From Arion vulgaris (lineage: Eukaryota > Mollusca > Gastropoda > Stylommatophora > Arionidae), in the NCBI GenBank assembly GCA_020796225.1, contig CM036761.1:37573428-37637427 (forward strand): DNA of 64,000 nucleotides, written 5' to 3'. How positions within the stretch are numbered: the first letter of the stretch is position 1; the number at the start of each line of letters is the position of its first letter. A program made the translations under genes and the position numbers. Below, piece after piece: positions 37,830 through 48,740 of this stretch. The notes beneath the pieces were generated by a model that had not been told where the DNA came from, searched no databases, and saw only the letters and a list, made by a program, of their open reading frames with translations.

Positions 37830-39575
37830 GACGCCGGGTGTTGTCGGGGCCCACAAGGAGAGCAAATAATAGTAACACTGCGATCTACAAGGCATGTTGT
37901 AAGAGGCGACTGAGGTAGGGGCCTAGGGAAGCTGAAATGAATGAAAATGAAAATCGTGGCATATCCTTTACAGGATGTAGCTATCAACCACAGTAAACGA
38001 GTCATTGATTTTCTAGGCACCACTTATACGTTCATAAACAACTGAGAGAAGAACAAGCAGGGTTCCGTAAGAATAGATCCTGCACAGACCAGATAGCTAC
38101 ACTGCGCATTATAGTGGAACAAAGCTTGGAGTGGAATTCACCACTATACATAGGTTTTGTGGATTATGAAAAGGCGTTTGATAGTCTGGATAAGGAATCA
38201 TTGTGGAAACTATTAATACACTATGGAGTTCCACCCAAGATTGCAAACCTAATAAAGAAAACGTATGAAGGAATGAAATGTAGAGTCATACACGAGGGCC
38301 ATCTGACGGAATCCTTTGAGATAAGAACAGGGTGAGGCAGGGATGCTTGTTATCACCATTCCTGTTCTTGCTGGCCATAGATTGGATCATGAAATCAACA
38401 ACGGATAACAGAGGGGAATACAATGGACACTTGTGAAACAACTGGAGGACCTGGATTTTGCAGACGATCTGGCTTTGCTGTCTCACAACCCCGCACAGAT
38501 TAAAGACAAAATGAATAACCTAAATAATAAGTCTCAGCAGCTAGGTTTGAAAATACACAGGGGAAGACCAAGGTCATGAGAATAAATGCTGCAAATGTAA
38601 ACCAGATTATGCTGGAGGAAACAGCACTGCAGGATGTAGAATCATACACATACCTTGGAAGTAACATAGACACAGAAGGAGGAACAAACAAAGATGTTAA
38701 GATAAGAATACAAAAGCAAGAGGGAACTTTATTGCATTGAGTAAGATATGGAAGGCAAGGAGATCAAAACAAACAAAAACTGAGAATTTTCCAGTCAAAT
38801 GTGAAGTCAGTGCTGTTCTATGGCTCTGAAACATGGAAGACCACAAAGGAAACTATCAGAAAACTGCAGACCTTCGTAAATGGATGTTTACGTAGGATAG
38901 AAGGATTGAGATGGTATGATAAGATTACAAACGAGGAACTCAGGGAGAGAACAAAACAGATACCAGTGGAGAGAGAGCTCAGGAAGAGACGTGGCGATGG
39001 ATGGACATACATTGAGAAGACGACGGAAGCATCGCAAGCAGGCATTGTTTTGGAACCCGCAGGAAGAGGAGTAGGGAAGGCCTAGGCAGACCTGGAGAAA
39101 GAGCTGAGGCGATATAAGAGGATAGGCAAAACATGGAAAGAATTGGAAGGGATGGCAAGAGAGAGGAAAAGATGGAAGAAGTTTGTTGAAGACCTGTGCT
39201 CCGATGGGAGTTGAAAGGTGATGATGATGACTTATACATTCAGTAGTTTGTCATTACTTTCTGAACAGGTGAGGTCTTTTTACCTTTGTAAAAATCCACG
39301 AAACGAATTTGCTTTGAAATATGCCACCGTGGTTTGAACCAGGTACGCTTGGGTTTGTGATTGAGCTCACTACCGCTTGAGCTACAGACGCTCAATGACG
39401 CACTGAACTACCTTAGTAAATGAAAAGTGTTGTAGAAATCAGATGTGCTGGCCTACTGTAGGCGCATAAATGTCCCAACGACAATCACTTTATGCTTAGA
39501 TCATATACAGATCACAAATAGTGGTTTAACAAGTGGTCGATATGAAGTGCTGAAGAAAAAGAGAAGAATATGATG
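37830..39575 (+). mobile_element. SINE-D containing SINE-E containing a LINE
   Basis: SINE-D parts lie at 37830-37935 (GTCGGGGCCCACAAGGAGAG, GCATGTTGTAAGAGGCGACT) and 39405-39575 (GAAATCAGATGTGCTGGCCT, ATACAGATCACAAATAGTGG). Inside is a minus-strand SINE-E (37937-38032 and 39228-39400). A LINE at 38033-39228 splits that SINE-E at CTTATACRTTCA. Confidence 0.88.
38033..39228 (+). pseudogene. 5'-truncated LINE reverse transcriptase
   Basis: Encodes EEQAGFRKNRSCTDQIATLR, YIGFVDYEKAFDSLDKESLW, HYGVPPKIANLIKKTYEGMK, then (shifted) VRQGCLLSPFLFLLAIDWIM, FADDLALLSH (the FADD active site, about 38457-38490), YTYLGSNIDTEGGTNKDVK and the C-terminus SVLFYGSETWKTTKETIRK. Several one-base shifts break it. 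CTTATACGTTCA/CTTATACATTCA flank it. Confidence 0.92.
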
Positions 39576-39704
39576 GAAAATAAATATTTTCAAAAGAAAG
39601 GAAAATCGTGCTGACAGATAGTATTTATTTTTCGTTTTAAAGTTGAACTGTTATGTTTAATATTACATAAATGCACGATGTTGCAACTGATGTTGCAACC
39701 AATA

Positions 39705-39795
39705 ACAAAAGATATTAAAACAAAGTACTGTAATTTTACAAAATACAAGAAACATTAACAGTACACCATCAATAATGAAGACATACCAATAAGTG
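39705..39795 (+). mobile_element. Penelope-terminal-like fragment
   Basis: AAACAAAGTACTGTAATTTT, ACAAAATACAAGAAACATTA and CAGTACACCATC match the 5' region of the copy at 31010-31060. Confidence 0.5.
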
Positions 39796-40277
39796 CTTCC
39801 ACTAATTTATTCTAGAAGGGTCTCTATATAAACAAGGAAAGAAACAGATGAGGCTCTCAAGAAAAGATGCATCAATAAATAAATAAAGTAAGTACCATTG
39901 ACAGTAATGGTTCAACAAGGTGACTCATCTGGCATATAACGCAATTAAGCTCCCATCTCTACGCTTAACGTCAAGAGTGGACAGCCAACTACATCTTCCA
40001 CATGGGAATAGACAATAGATAATAGACCATTGACAGAGACATATTGTAATTTTAAGAAGTAATGAACGAGAGACACAGTGAAGAAGTAATTTCAATCGTG
40101 AATCAAAGCAACAAAAACACACACCCCAAAAAACCCACCAAATCTTAGATATCAAGACACATGACCAGAACCATGAGCTTATAATTGCTGTTTAGTGAAC
40201 ACTAACAGAAAAAGATCAGACGAAACAAAGATATATATACAACAACAGGAACACAAATATTGATACTTTCAAAGATC

Positions 40278-40440
40278 CAGGTAAAGGATTGACTTGATTC
40301 ACTGGATTTTCCCATATGTCTCTTCTTTCTCATCTGTCGAGAGCATTGAATAAAGCATACATTTTCTAGCTCCTCAACACTTCTAGGGATACCATGAAAA
40401 TTGTATATGTGTCTCGTCCGATTCGAGCCTACAACCTTAG
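40278..40440 (-). mobile_element. SINE-B copy, diverged
   Basis: AAAGGATTGACTTGATTCAC, CTCATCTGTCGAGAGCATTG and GCTCCTCAACAC, then CCGATTCGAGCC (inverse box B). It abuts the 11-bp array. Confidence 0.6.
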
Positions 40441-40790
40441 TACAACAGGAAAAACGGCATAACAACAGGCAAACAGCAGGCAAACAACAGGCAAACAACA
40501 GGCAAACAACAGGCAAACAACAGGCAAACAACAGGCAAACAACAGGCAAACAACAGGCAAACAACAGGCAAACAACAGGCAAACAACAGGCAAACGACAG
40601 GCAAACAACAGGCAAACAACAGGAAAACAACAGGCAAACGACAGACAAACGACAGACAAACGACAGGCAAACGACAGACAAATGACAGACAAACGACAGG
40701 CAAACGACAGACAAACGACAGACAAACGACAGACAAACGACAGACAAACGACAGACATACGACAGGCAAACAACAGGCAAACGACTTATA
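40441..40790. repeat. 11-bp tandem array (about 30 units)
   Basis: Units CAGGCAAACAA at the left, changing to CAGACAAACGA at the right. The unit length is not a multiple of 3 and the unit lacks stops in several frames, so long artefactual open frames (VCLSFVCRLSV / NNRQTAGKQQA) run through it on both strands. Confidence 0.97.
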
Positions 40791-40830
40791 ACTACTTCGC
40801 CATTGAGACCCATATATTGATACCGTAAAC

Positions 40831-41078
40831 CGCTTGTGTGGTGCCGGGGCGCGCAAAGGAAGCAAAGAATAGTACCACTGCAACCTACAATACATGTCGT
40901 AAGAGGTGACTAGTGTAGGTCTTAAAGATGCTACCCTAGTAAATAAAAAGCAGCGCAGAGATCGGATGTTTTGACCTACTTGTAGGCTCATAACTGACAC
41001 AACGTACAATCACTCTTAGGTTCAGATCACATACACATCACATAGAGTGGTTGACAAGTGGTCGCGTTCGAAGAAGAA
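40831..41078 (+). mobile_element. SINE-D copy with 12-bp target-site duplication
   Basis: GTGCCGGGGCGCGCAAAGGA, ACATGTCGTAAGAGGTGACT, CGCAGAGATCGGATGTTTTG and TAGAGTGGTTGACAAGTGGT with a (GAA)n tail. Flanked by GATACCGTAAAC and GATACTGTAAAC. Confidence 0.92.
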
Positions 41079-41309
41079 GATACTGTAAACATAGGTAGTA
41101 TATGATTGTGTAAACGGTAGTAACAATGAAATACAAATCATACGTACATGGGAAGAGTCTTACACGATGAACAACAACAACATCAGTGTACTCCCGGCGT
41201 CAGTGTCAATGTTTTAAGAAGATGTATTTGTGAATTTTCACCATCATCTTTAGTTCTGCATTAGCTACATTTTTACTTTTGACATCCTTAAATTCTCGAC
41301 AATCTATCA

Positions 41310-41510
41310 ATCTATCTATTGTCGATTCATGTTGCGCCTTTCAGTGTTCAGGGTATATGGAGAGTTCTGACAAGTTCCCTCGAGTTCGCCTCGTATATGA
41401 TGTTTCATACAGCCTCTGATACCTCTGAATTCTCTCTCGCGATCATCGCTTAGACTGGTGTACCAGATTTCCCCATAAATCTCATTCATGTGGGAATCTG
41501 ATTCATGCAA
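41310..41510 (-). mobile_element. LINE 3' end fragment
   Basis: TCTCTCGCGATCATCGCTTA and GACTGGTGTACCAGATTTCC match the 3' end at 11520-11570. An open frame on the minus strand has no conserved domain. Confidence 0.5.
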
Positions 41511-42010
41511 CCTTAGCATTGGTGTGCTTCGTCACATCTTCAGTGCCATTTGGAGCTCTGGTGCTTATCCTTCGGCGATGTGTCCGGTATTAGCCAGCGT
41601 TTACTGGGTTCACTCTCCGTCAGCCTTGGGCTGTCCCCAGCCGACCTGCAAGGCAGCAGGTTGCTATTTTCTTATAGGGTAGCTACCTTTAGACGACCTT
41701 CCCTCCCGGGTTGTTGAGCGTCATCTACCCCGATTACCAGTTTTTATTGTTTTTGGACTACTTGTTTTGCCTGCCATCCAATCTCTGAATTCCATCATAC
41801 TTCTGAGGTTCATCTATTCTATAATGTCTTCTGTTTTGTTGTTTATACTAAAGATGCTGATGGTACCGATCTTTCGAATAATTTCGGTTTGCAGCTTATG
41901 GTGAACTCATTGATTGACTTCATTGCACTTGGTTTTCCATACGTCTATGTTTCTTTTTGTAGAAACAGCCAACCACCTGTCAAGTGTGGTTCATAAAGTA
42001 CGAAGTTGCA
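41511..42010. other. Unassigned, GC-richer DNA
   Basis: 41530-41740 (CAGCCTTGGGCTGTCCCCAG, CCTCCCGGGTTGTTGAGCG) is GC-richer than the rest and partly open on the plus strand. I do not recognise it; a LINE 5' region is possible. 41895-41945 resembles the SINE-B 3' end inverted. Confidence 0.35.
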
Positions 42011-42014
42011 GCTC

Positions 42015-42125
42015 CAACTACAATCCTGGAAAGTTCCGAAAAAAATGCATATATGAACTGAACGATGAAGTCCTGATTCGAACCTCCATCCTTCAGAACG
42101 CAAGACAAACGTCTTAACCATTGAG
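42015..42125 (-). mobile_element. tRNA-like SINE head
   Basis: The minus strand reads ACCGTAGTCTCAATGGTTAA (box A) and GAGGTTCGAATCAGGAC (box B). The spacing fits a tRNA, but the acceptor stem is not closed. Confidence 0.6.
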
Positions 42126-42620
42126 ACTACGGTGCATGTAATATCATAGTTTCTTCATACTATTTAACATCTGAATTGTCATGACCAGACTACGTACTTT
42201 TAATTTCTTTTTTTTGGTTAGTCTCCATTGTTGTTATATTTAGAGTGAAGATATTCAAATATGTTATCTTTATGTGGGCCCGCCAAGGAAGTACTTGCAT
42301 GAGAGAGCAAACCGTTTTCTTCAATTGTATTTTGAAAGCAGTTCGAGAGTTCTTTCTATTTCATCTCGCTTTATATTGACTTTCATGAAAAATATTTTCA
42401 CCTCTTATTAGCTGTTTTTTCACGCTTACTATTGCACACACACTTCAAGAAAATGACAAGAGAAAGCTGTTAGCGTCGACGTCGATGGTGACCACGGTAA
42501 CTATTAACTATTAACTAGTTGAAACTATCATCGAAAGTGTAGATTCATTCACGATAAACAATTGTATTCCAACTTAGAAAGTTCAGGTACCTATTTTGAA
42601 CAGTTACTGAAGAATCAGAT
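42126..42620. other. Unassigned DNA
   Basis: No coding or repeat signal recognised; ordinary AT-rich sequence. Confidence 0.35.
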
Positions 42621-42822
42621 TTTATTTTTCGATCGAGAAGCACTTGAGCTTTCAGCTCTTCGGCTTGGTATCATGGACATCGTAACCCTTCGGTCGGTGC
42701 CACGAACACCGTAAATCTGGGGAACCTGTGGCTTTTCTGCCAGTCCACGGAATTGCACCCGCACTCACAGAGGACTTGTCACCCGTAGTCCAACGCGCTA
42801 CGAACACGCTGGGTAGGCGGGC
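42621..42822 (-). mobile_element. SINE-A copy 5 with 11-bp target-site duplication
   Basis: TTTATTTTTCGATCGAGAAG to CTACGAACACGCTGGGTAGG. AAGAATCAGAT flanks it at 42610 and 42824. Confidence 0.94.
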
Positions 42823-43369
42823 AAAGAATCAGATGTACCAGGCAATGAATAACACGTAGTTTGTGAAAGCGATCCCAGTTCGGACCCATAGTTATACTGC
42901 GAATCCCGTTTAGGTAGAAAAATCAGGTAAACAGAAAAATAAATGATTTGAAAATGGAATCAAATTTATATTTTTAATAAAAAAGTGTGATGATCAGAAG
43001 AACACAGAGCAAAAACTAGGGACATAAATACCACTTTTATCTAAGTAAAGTCAACAAAAAAAAACACCCTGATTTCAAATCATATCCTATACTGGGGAAT
43101 ACGATTTTAAACCAGTATTATTCTTTTGCTAAAATTACATGATGGATTATGTGGTTAACTGTATTTCTTTTCGTAGAGCTACTTTTTTTTTTTTTTTTTT
43201 ACCCAATTGCAGTTTGGTCGAACTAAGAAACCGTTTATGGTCGGATAAAATCTCAAGCTGGAATTCAAAGCTAGACCACCCGTCTAAGAGACCAGTGAAC
43301 TAATTACTGGACCATTGTTGCTGATGTTGTTTATGGTTATTAACGGTGTGTATGGTCATTAAACTGAAC

Positions 43370-43600
43370 CTAAACCGAAAAGTGATCCCTATCAGAAATA
43401 ACATATTCTGCACAAAATTTTCACCCAGTAGTCTGCAAGTTTCACCGATGTAGATTATCCCACAGCTTTTACAGATGATGGTGTATCTAATTTTCCTGAC
43501 ACACAGAAGAAGCTGCCCTTATTATGGGAACTTGGTGTTATGAAATGAAACAGTCGGTTTTTGGACGACATATTGATGTTTACTGCAGTCTCTAAAGCAA
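43370..43600 (-). pseudogene. Penelope-like element, GIY-YIG endonuclease fragment
   Basis: The minus strand from about 43490 to 43400 reads KIRYTIICKSCGIIYIGETC and then RLLGENF. This has the C..C pair, the Tyr-x-x-Ile and the YIGET core of the GIY-YIG nuclease that ends Penelope-like retroelements. Upstream (about 43590) is GACTGCAGTAAAC, a 13-mer also found near the start of the elements at 30977 (and, in part, 32272). No RT was found nearby; the fragment is about 230 bp. Confidence 0.8.
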
Positions 43601-43604
43601 TGGG

Positions 43605-43745
43605 CTGTTATTGCTTTTGGTTATTGGTAACTGAATCGACGTCATTGCACTCCGAGCAGATCCATAAGAACGCAGTCTCCTCCAACATATGTCGAGGGCG
43701 TGCATACTGATGGCTCGCTGGTTAAACACACAACAGGGAAACAGG
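43605..43745 (-). mobile_element. LINE-RH2 3' tail
   Basis: TTGGTTATTGGTAACTGAAT, GACGTCATTGCACTCCGAGC and GTGCATACTGATGGCTCGCT, the inverse of the CCAATAACCA tail at 15145. Confidence 0.78.
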
Positions 43746-43844
43746 GAAATATGTAGACAGCAGTTATAGTATAACAATTATCATTATTATCATCATCATT
43801 ATCATCAATATATTCGCATGTTTTATCTTTCTTCTTCTTCTTCA

Positions 43845-44295
43845 CCCTTCGCCCCTAGAGAGGCATAGGTCCGTAACTAAGGCCTTCCAAGCTCTCCTAT
43901 CCAATTATATCTTTCCCAGATCTCTCCACTCTCTCTCATTTTCTTACATTCCTTCTCCGTCTCCAGGTGTTCATGGGTCATCCTTTACCTCTATTACCCT
44001 GAGGGTTCCATCGGAGGGCCTGTCTGATGATGCTGTCCGGAGGTCTTCTCAGTGTGTGTCCTATTCATCGCCACCTTCTGTTCCTTATCTCTTGTTTCAC
44101 TTGGCGTGTGTGTTCCGATCTATCCCACAGTTCCTTTTTTGTTATCCTGTCATACTATTGCAAATGGAGCATCCTGCACAGGAATCTATTGATGAATGTC
44201 TGCAACGTTTTGGTGTTCCCCTTAGTTGTTCACCGTGTCTACACTCCATATAGAAGGACAGCCTTGATATTTGAGTTAAATATCATTATATTAGT
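43845..44295 (-). mobile_element. LINE ORF2 C-terminus
   Basis: The minus strand reads TLQTFINRFLCRMLHLQ, ITKKELWDRSEHTRQVKQEI, RNRRWR-IGHTLRRPPDSII and RQALRWNPQGNR. Several stops and shifts. Confidence 0.82.
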
Positions 44296-44477
44296 TAGAT
44301 AGCAGCGCGTTGCTGTGCCCAATGCGATTGTCCACAAAGTCGGACAATGATGCCGAGAGCAATAAGAGACCAGAATCGGCTTTCGTCTTTGAAGTTTGTA
44401 TCCCAAGAGAGTAGTATATCTTTGAAGTATTAATTAACATGTTTGGTTATTTCAAATAAAATCATCAACGAATAATT

Positions 44478-44605
44478 AATCACATTATAAGAACCATCAG
44501 TATGCATACCCTTCGACATCTGTTGGAGAAGACTGGACACACCTATGGATTTTCCCGAAGTTAAATGACATCGGTTCAGCAATCAATAACCAATAACATT
44601 AATGG
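44478..44605 (+). mobile_element. LINE-RH2 3' tail
   Basis: AGAACCATCAGTATGCATAC, CCTTCGACATCTGTTGG and AATCAATAACCAATAACA. Confidence 0.8.
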
Positions 44606-44794
44606 GTATTCATTTTTTTTTAAACAGAGGACGTTCTCCCCACCCCTCTTCTCACACGACACATACAGGCACACGCACACACTTACACTCACACACATGG
44701 CGCTGTCCAGTATTTCCAACCAACTGCTATCTTTCTCTTCCAGAATTGTCTTCAATTCAATTTTGTGCCCCTCTTATTCGGTCTAAAGATTGGA

Positions 44795-45245
44795 CTTGAC
44801 TTTTGTTTACTTCAGTAATATAGTAATTGATGAACATATTAGATGTGAATCGTGGACCATAATACAGGCATTAAAAAACAAAATTGAAGCATTTAAAACA
44901 AGGTGTTACAGAAATATTCTCAGAACATCCTGGACAGAGATGGGAAAAACAGACATCCTACAAGACCTGCATATCAAGGTGCATAGGCTCATAAATAACA
45001 TCATGTCCCGGAAAATGTAATATCTTGGTCACTTCACAGTGGCTTGGAGAGAATGGTAATGAAAAGCATGATTCCTGGAGTACGAGGCAGGGGACGACCA
45101 AGACGAAGGTGGCAGCAGGACATGAAAGAAACCTTGAACATGACGCTGTAGGAGGCGGGAGAACCTACTAGAGACAGAGAGTTTTTCAGGCGTTCTGTGA
45201 TGAAAGCAACGTTCCACAAAAAGGACATGCTACTATATCTTGAGT
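44795..45245 (+). mobile_element. LINE ORF2 C-terminus (RGRPRRRWQQD type)
   Basis: Encodes KNKIEAFKTRCYRNILRTSW, DILQDLHIKVHRLINNIMSR, then (shifted) GVRGRGRPRRRWQQDMKETL and RDREFFRRSVMKATFH. The related minus-strand tail is at 55620-55870. Confidence 0.85.
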
Positions 45246-45594
45246 AATTGATCAAGAATAATAAATAAATAAAAAGTTTGCATGACAAAAAAGACATTTC
45301 TGGCACTTCCCACTTCTGCAAACTAGCATAAAGAAGTGTTAAGTGCTCGGCTCGGTTCCTTTCCTCTCTTGTTGAATGTGAGTTGTGTAGACTGGACTCG
45401 CAACCTGTGTTAGCTGAATTCGAAAAGTTTACTCCCTATTATTTACGCGAAGTAGTTAAGTTTCAAAGTCTAGTTTAATCGTATAACAAAATTCCCAATA
45501 AAAAATGAAAAACAGCCCCCTTATACTATAATAATCAACGAACATCAAAGCAAGCATTGAAGTGGGATGCAAAGGGTTCAAAAGATAGGTCGAC

Positions 45595-46025
45595 CTAAGG
45601 AGACCTGAAACAGAACTTTGCTGAGAGAGGCAAGAAATATCAGTCTCAGTTCCATGGAGGAGATTGAGCGAGTTGCCCAGGATAGAGCGGTATGGACGCC
45701 GAGTGGTTACCAGGGCCCAAATTTGGGGTGTAAAGAATAGAACCACTGTTACCTGCCACGCATGTCGTAGAGGCGACTAAGGAGGTTTGGATGAAATCGG
45801 ATGCATGTGTCCTAAACGTGAGAAGTCTATGCGTTTAGGGGCCTAATAAACCAATGTGCAACGTATACACGTTCTTGGCAAAGATCAAACATCACAAAGA
45901 GTGATTGAAATTGGTCGTAAAGAGCGAACGCAAAGAAGAAGAAGAAGAAGAAGAAGAGCGGTATGGAGAAATTACTTGCAGGCCCTATGTAACGTATAAA
46001 GGTACGAGAGAAATGATTATAGTAT
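45595..46025 (+). mobile_element. LINE 3' end (YNGTRGI type) split by SINE-C
   Basis: GACCTGAAACAGAACTTTGC, ATGGAGGAGATTGAGCGAGT and CAGGATAGAGCGGTATGG, then after the SINE AGAAATTACTTGCAGGCCCT and GTAACGTATAAAGGTACGAG. Confidence 0.88.
45696..45954 (+). mobile_element. SINE-C copy 5 with exact 12-bp target-site duplication
   Basis: Starts ACGCCGAGTGGTTACCAGGG and ends with (GAA)n. AGAGCGGTATGG is repeated exactly at 45684 and 45955, which fixes both ends of family C. The head resembles the box A of tRNA-Leu/Ser (GCCGAGTGGTTA). Confidence 0.96.
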
Positions 46026-46136
46026 AATACTATAATAATATTGAGATATGATCGTTTGAGTTAGAATGTTTTTCTAGTATTCTTCTTTTATGATACCACT
46101 TGACTTCACCCTACTATGGTGCGCTCTTTCACTATA

Positions 46137-48294
46137 GTCTGTCCATTAATTCGTGAGCACGTTTGAAATTGATTTTCTCGAAAACTACCTGTTGGATCTC
46201 AGTGATTTTTGCAAGCAGCCTTAGAATATCCATGACGCTAGAGAAATATTTTTGTTCCAAGAAAATTTGATGTAGTTTGAAATATTTCTTCTTCAGGTTA
46301 TATTAAAATCAACCTCACCGGATTGTACACAAAAGTAACAGATTTACGGTACACAGACGCGTTGTTCTAAAAATACATTATGGTAACATTGAAATATCGT
46401 GAGTTTCACGAAATCCCGTGCACCTAACTCAGTCGACTTTGAAAGCGGAAAGCATATGACGTTATAATTGGGATACCATTGTATAGTTATAGGCGTATAT
46501 CGCTATTTGTATAAGCTATTGTATCATATTTGTTGGCTTATCAAAACTGACATTGATATCACATTCATAATGAGTCTGAAGTGCACATTTATAACAATGC
46601 AGAAGGTTACAGTTTTACTATACCAACACTTCCGTAGGGAATCTAAGAGAGGTCATCTATATTGCGATATTCATAACCGAAAACAGAGCGCAACTGGCGC
46701 TTGGTCTGAATAGAGAATCCTTTTCCCGATGGATTAAACAGGACACAAAGTGCACTAATGTCAAGCAAGGAAGGAAAAGAACAATTGACGACTTTGACAT
46801 AGATGTCATAAGACAGGAGCTCTTGAAAATGTTTGCGACAAATCAACTTGTTACTCTCAGGAAACTGAAATTAAAACTGCAATCAGATTGCAGCATAGAC
46901 ATTTCTAAAAGTACTCTATGAAAAATTGTAAGAGCTTCACCTTCAGAAAAACTATAGGCGCAGGAATATTATTTGTGAAAAGCCACATTTAATTGCTGCC
47001 GAGTAAATACCTGAGGCAGATCCGTGAGCGGCAGGCAATGCTATGATATTGTATGTTTGGACGAATCCTGGGTCAATGCTCACCACACCAATGCTAAAGA
47101 ATGGCAATCAGTAGACGGTGAACAGAAAGAAAAATACCAAGCAGCAAAGGCCAGCGTATTATACTAACACATGCAGGAAGTAGTGAAGAAGGTCTTGTCC
47201 ATGACGCTGGACTTATTTTCCAATCAAAAGTACCGACGGTAGGGACTACCACACAGAAATGAATGGGCATATTTTCAGGCACTGGATGGAGAAAGATCTA
47301 CTTTCAATTCTAAACAGACCATCATGCTTGGTAATGGATAATGCATCCTATCACAACGCAGTATCAGCGGAAGACAAAGTACTAACTGCATCAAATACAA
47401 AAGATCAAATTAGGACTTGGCTTGCTAAGGAAAATGTCAGCTTCGATGATACATATTTGAAACCCGAGTTGTTGCACCTGGTGAGGATGACAAATAAGAC
47501 AAAGGTGTTTCATATTGACAAAATCATTGCGGAATACGCCACACGTCTTTGCGACTACCTCCATATCATGCTCACCTCAATCCGATAGAGCATGTCTGGG
47601 CTAAAGTAAAGGGCAAGTTGCCGAACAGAACAGGACGTTTAAAATGTGTGATGTTGAAGTTCTGACACGTGAGTCCTTCTCAATGATAGACATGCAGTTC
47701 TGGAAGAAGTGTGTTGAACATGTGCTCCGAGAGGAAGACGAGTACTGGCACCGAGATGGATTACAATTTGTCCAGCCAGTAACAATTATCAACCTCATGG
47801 AATCGTCAGATTCGGGATGATACAAATCATATTTTGATTACAGACTGAGAAATAGCAACGTATACATTTCCATATCCAAATGCGTCTACCATCATACAAT
47901 TTGTGGTGAAGTTAAGACACCCTGGGGTCTAATGGTGACCGAAGAGGAGGACTAACTGTTGCATATTGTATCCAAGTTCACGATTGCACATAAAGGGCAA
48001 CACTCTTAATTACTTAACCTATCAAGTTAATATGGAGATACACCTATGAATAGAATTGACATGGACAAATTCTAGGGATACTGTAAAATCTAAAATTTGA
48101 GCCCCGTATTTGCAATTGTCATAAAAGATCAAAGGAATTTGCCGATGTGCAAAATCCGTAGCATCTACGGACTACTGGTTAGCTTTATTTTAGCGTCATG
48201 GATATTCTAAGGCTGCATGCAAAAATCACTGAGATCCAACAGGTAGTTTTCGAGAAAATCAATTTCAAACGTGCTCACGAATTAAGGGACAGAC
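46137..48294 (+). mobile_element. Sailor-like (IS630/Tc1/mariner) DNA transposon with about 105-bp TIRs
   Basis: The left end GTCTGTCCATTAATTCGTGA..CATGACGC (46137-46241) is inverted at 48190-48294 with only two or so mismatches. TA lies on both sides, as expected for this superfamily. The interior holds a broken transposase (46570-47820). The high TIR identity but dead coding region suggests a non-autonomous copy moved in trans or damaged after insertion. Confidence 0.93.
46570..47820 (+). pseudogene. Transposase pseudogene with DD(82-83)E spacing
   Basis: The N-terminal DNA-binding region includes RKRTIDDFDIDVIRQELLKM and QLVTLRKLKLKLQSDCSIDI. The catalytic blocks are YDIVCLDESWVNAHHTNAKE (first Asp near 47059), SCLVMDNASYHNA (second Asp codon 47337-47339) and LPPYHAHLNPIEHVWAKVKG (Glu codon 47588-47590). 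From the second Asp to the Glu is 248 nt, one base short of 83 codons; a missing base near 47537 explains the frame break. Stops near 46710, 46920 and 46955 also break it. The wide D-E spacing points to the Sailor (DD82E) group. Confidence 0.85.
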
Positions 48295-48584
48295 TATAGA
48301 AAAGAGTTAATTCTGGTTAATGCTACAGTGTATTACGTCATTCCACGTTATTTTTCCAGGCATGTTTGTTAACACTACTCCCAATGGAGTTTTCATGACA
48401 AAGGGAATATTAAGTTACTATTCCCTTGACGTATTCCCTCCTGGAACGAATTTATTATAATCAATTTCTGATGCACAAAACGAAAGAATATTTAATGTGT
48501 GCATCACATTTAAAGTGTGGGAGACGAATCTGTTTATATGTGTTCGTGTGCTATGATGTGTGTGTGTATAGATTTGTGTATGTA

Positions 48585-48738
48585 TGTCTCTATGATTGAT
48601 CTATGAATTGATAAAACTGTCATCATTGCGACTCGGTGAATATTCATATGTCCTCTGATCTCTTTCCTGCACAAAAATATCTCAACAGTAATGCATGAAC
48701 AATGTAGCAATGGAGAGGGTTCCTTATGTAATGTTGTC
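48585..48738 (-). mobile_element. SINE-G 3' part
   Basis: TTGATCTATGAATTGATAAA, CTGTCATCATTGCGACTCGG and GTCCTCTGATCTCTTTCCTG, the inverse of the ATGATGGTCC..CAATC end. Confidence 0.7.
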
Positions 48739-48740
48739 GT

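Noticed and set aside
40202..41009. Long minus-strand open frames of 203 and 190 codons with VCLSFVCRLSV repeats
   Set aside because: Forced by an 11-bp simple array in several frames and both strands; no homology or start context.
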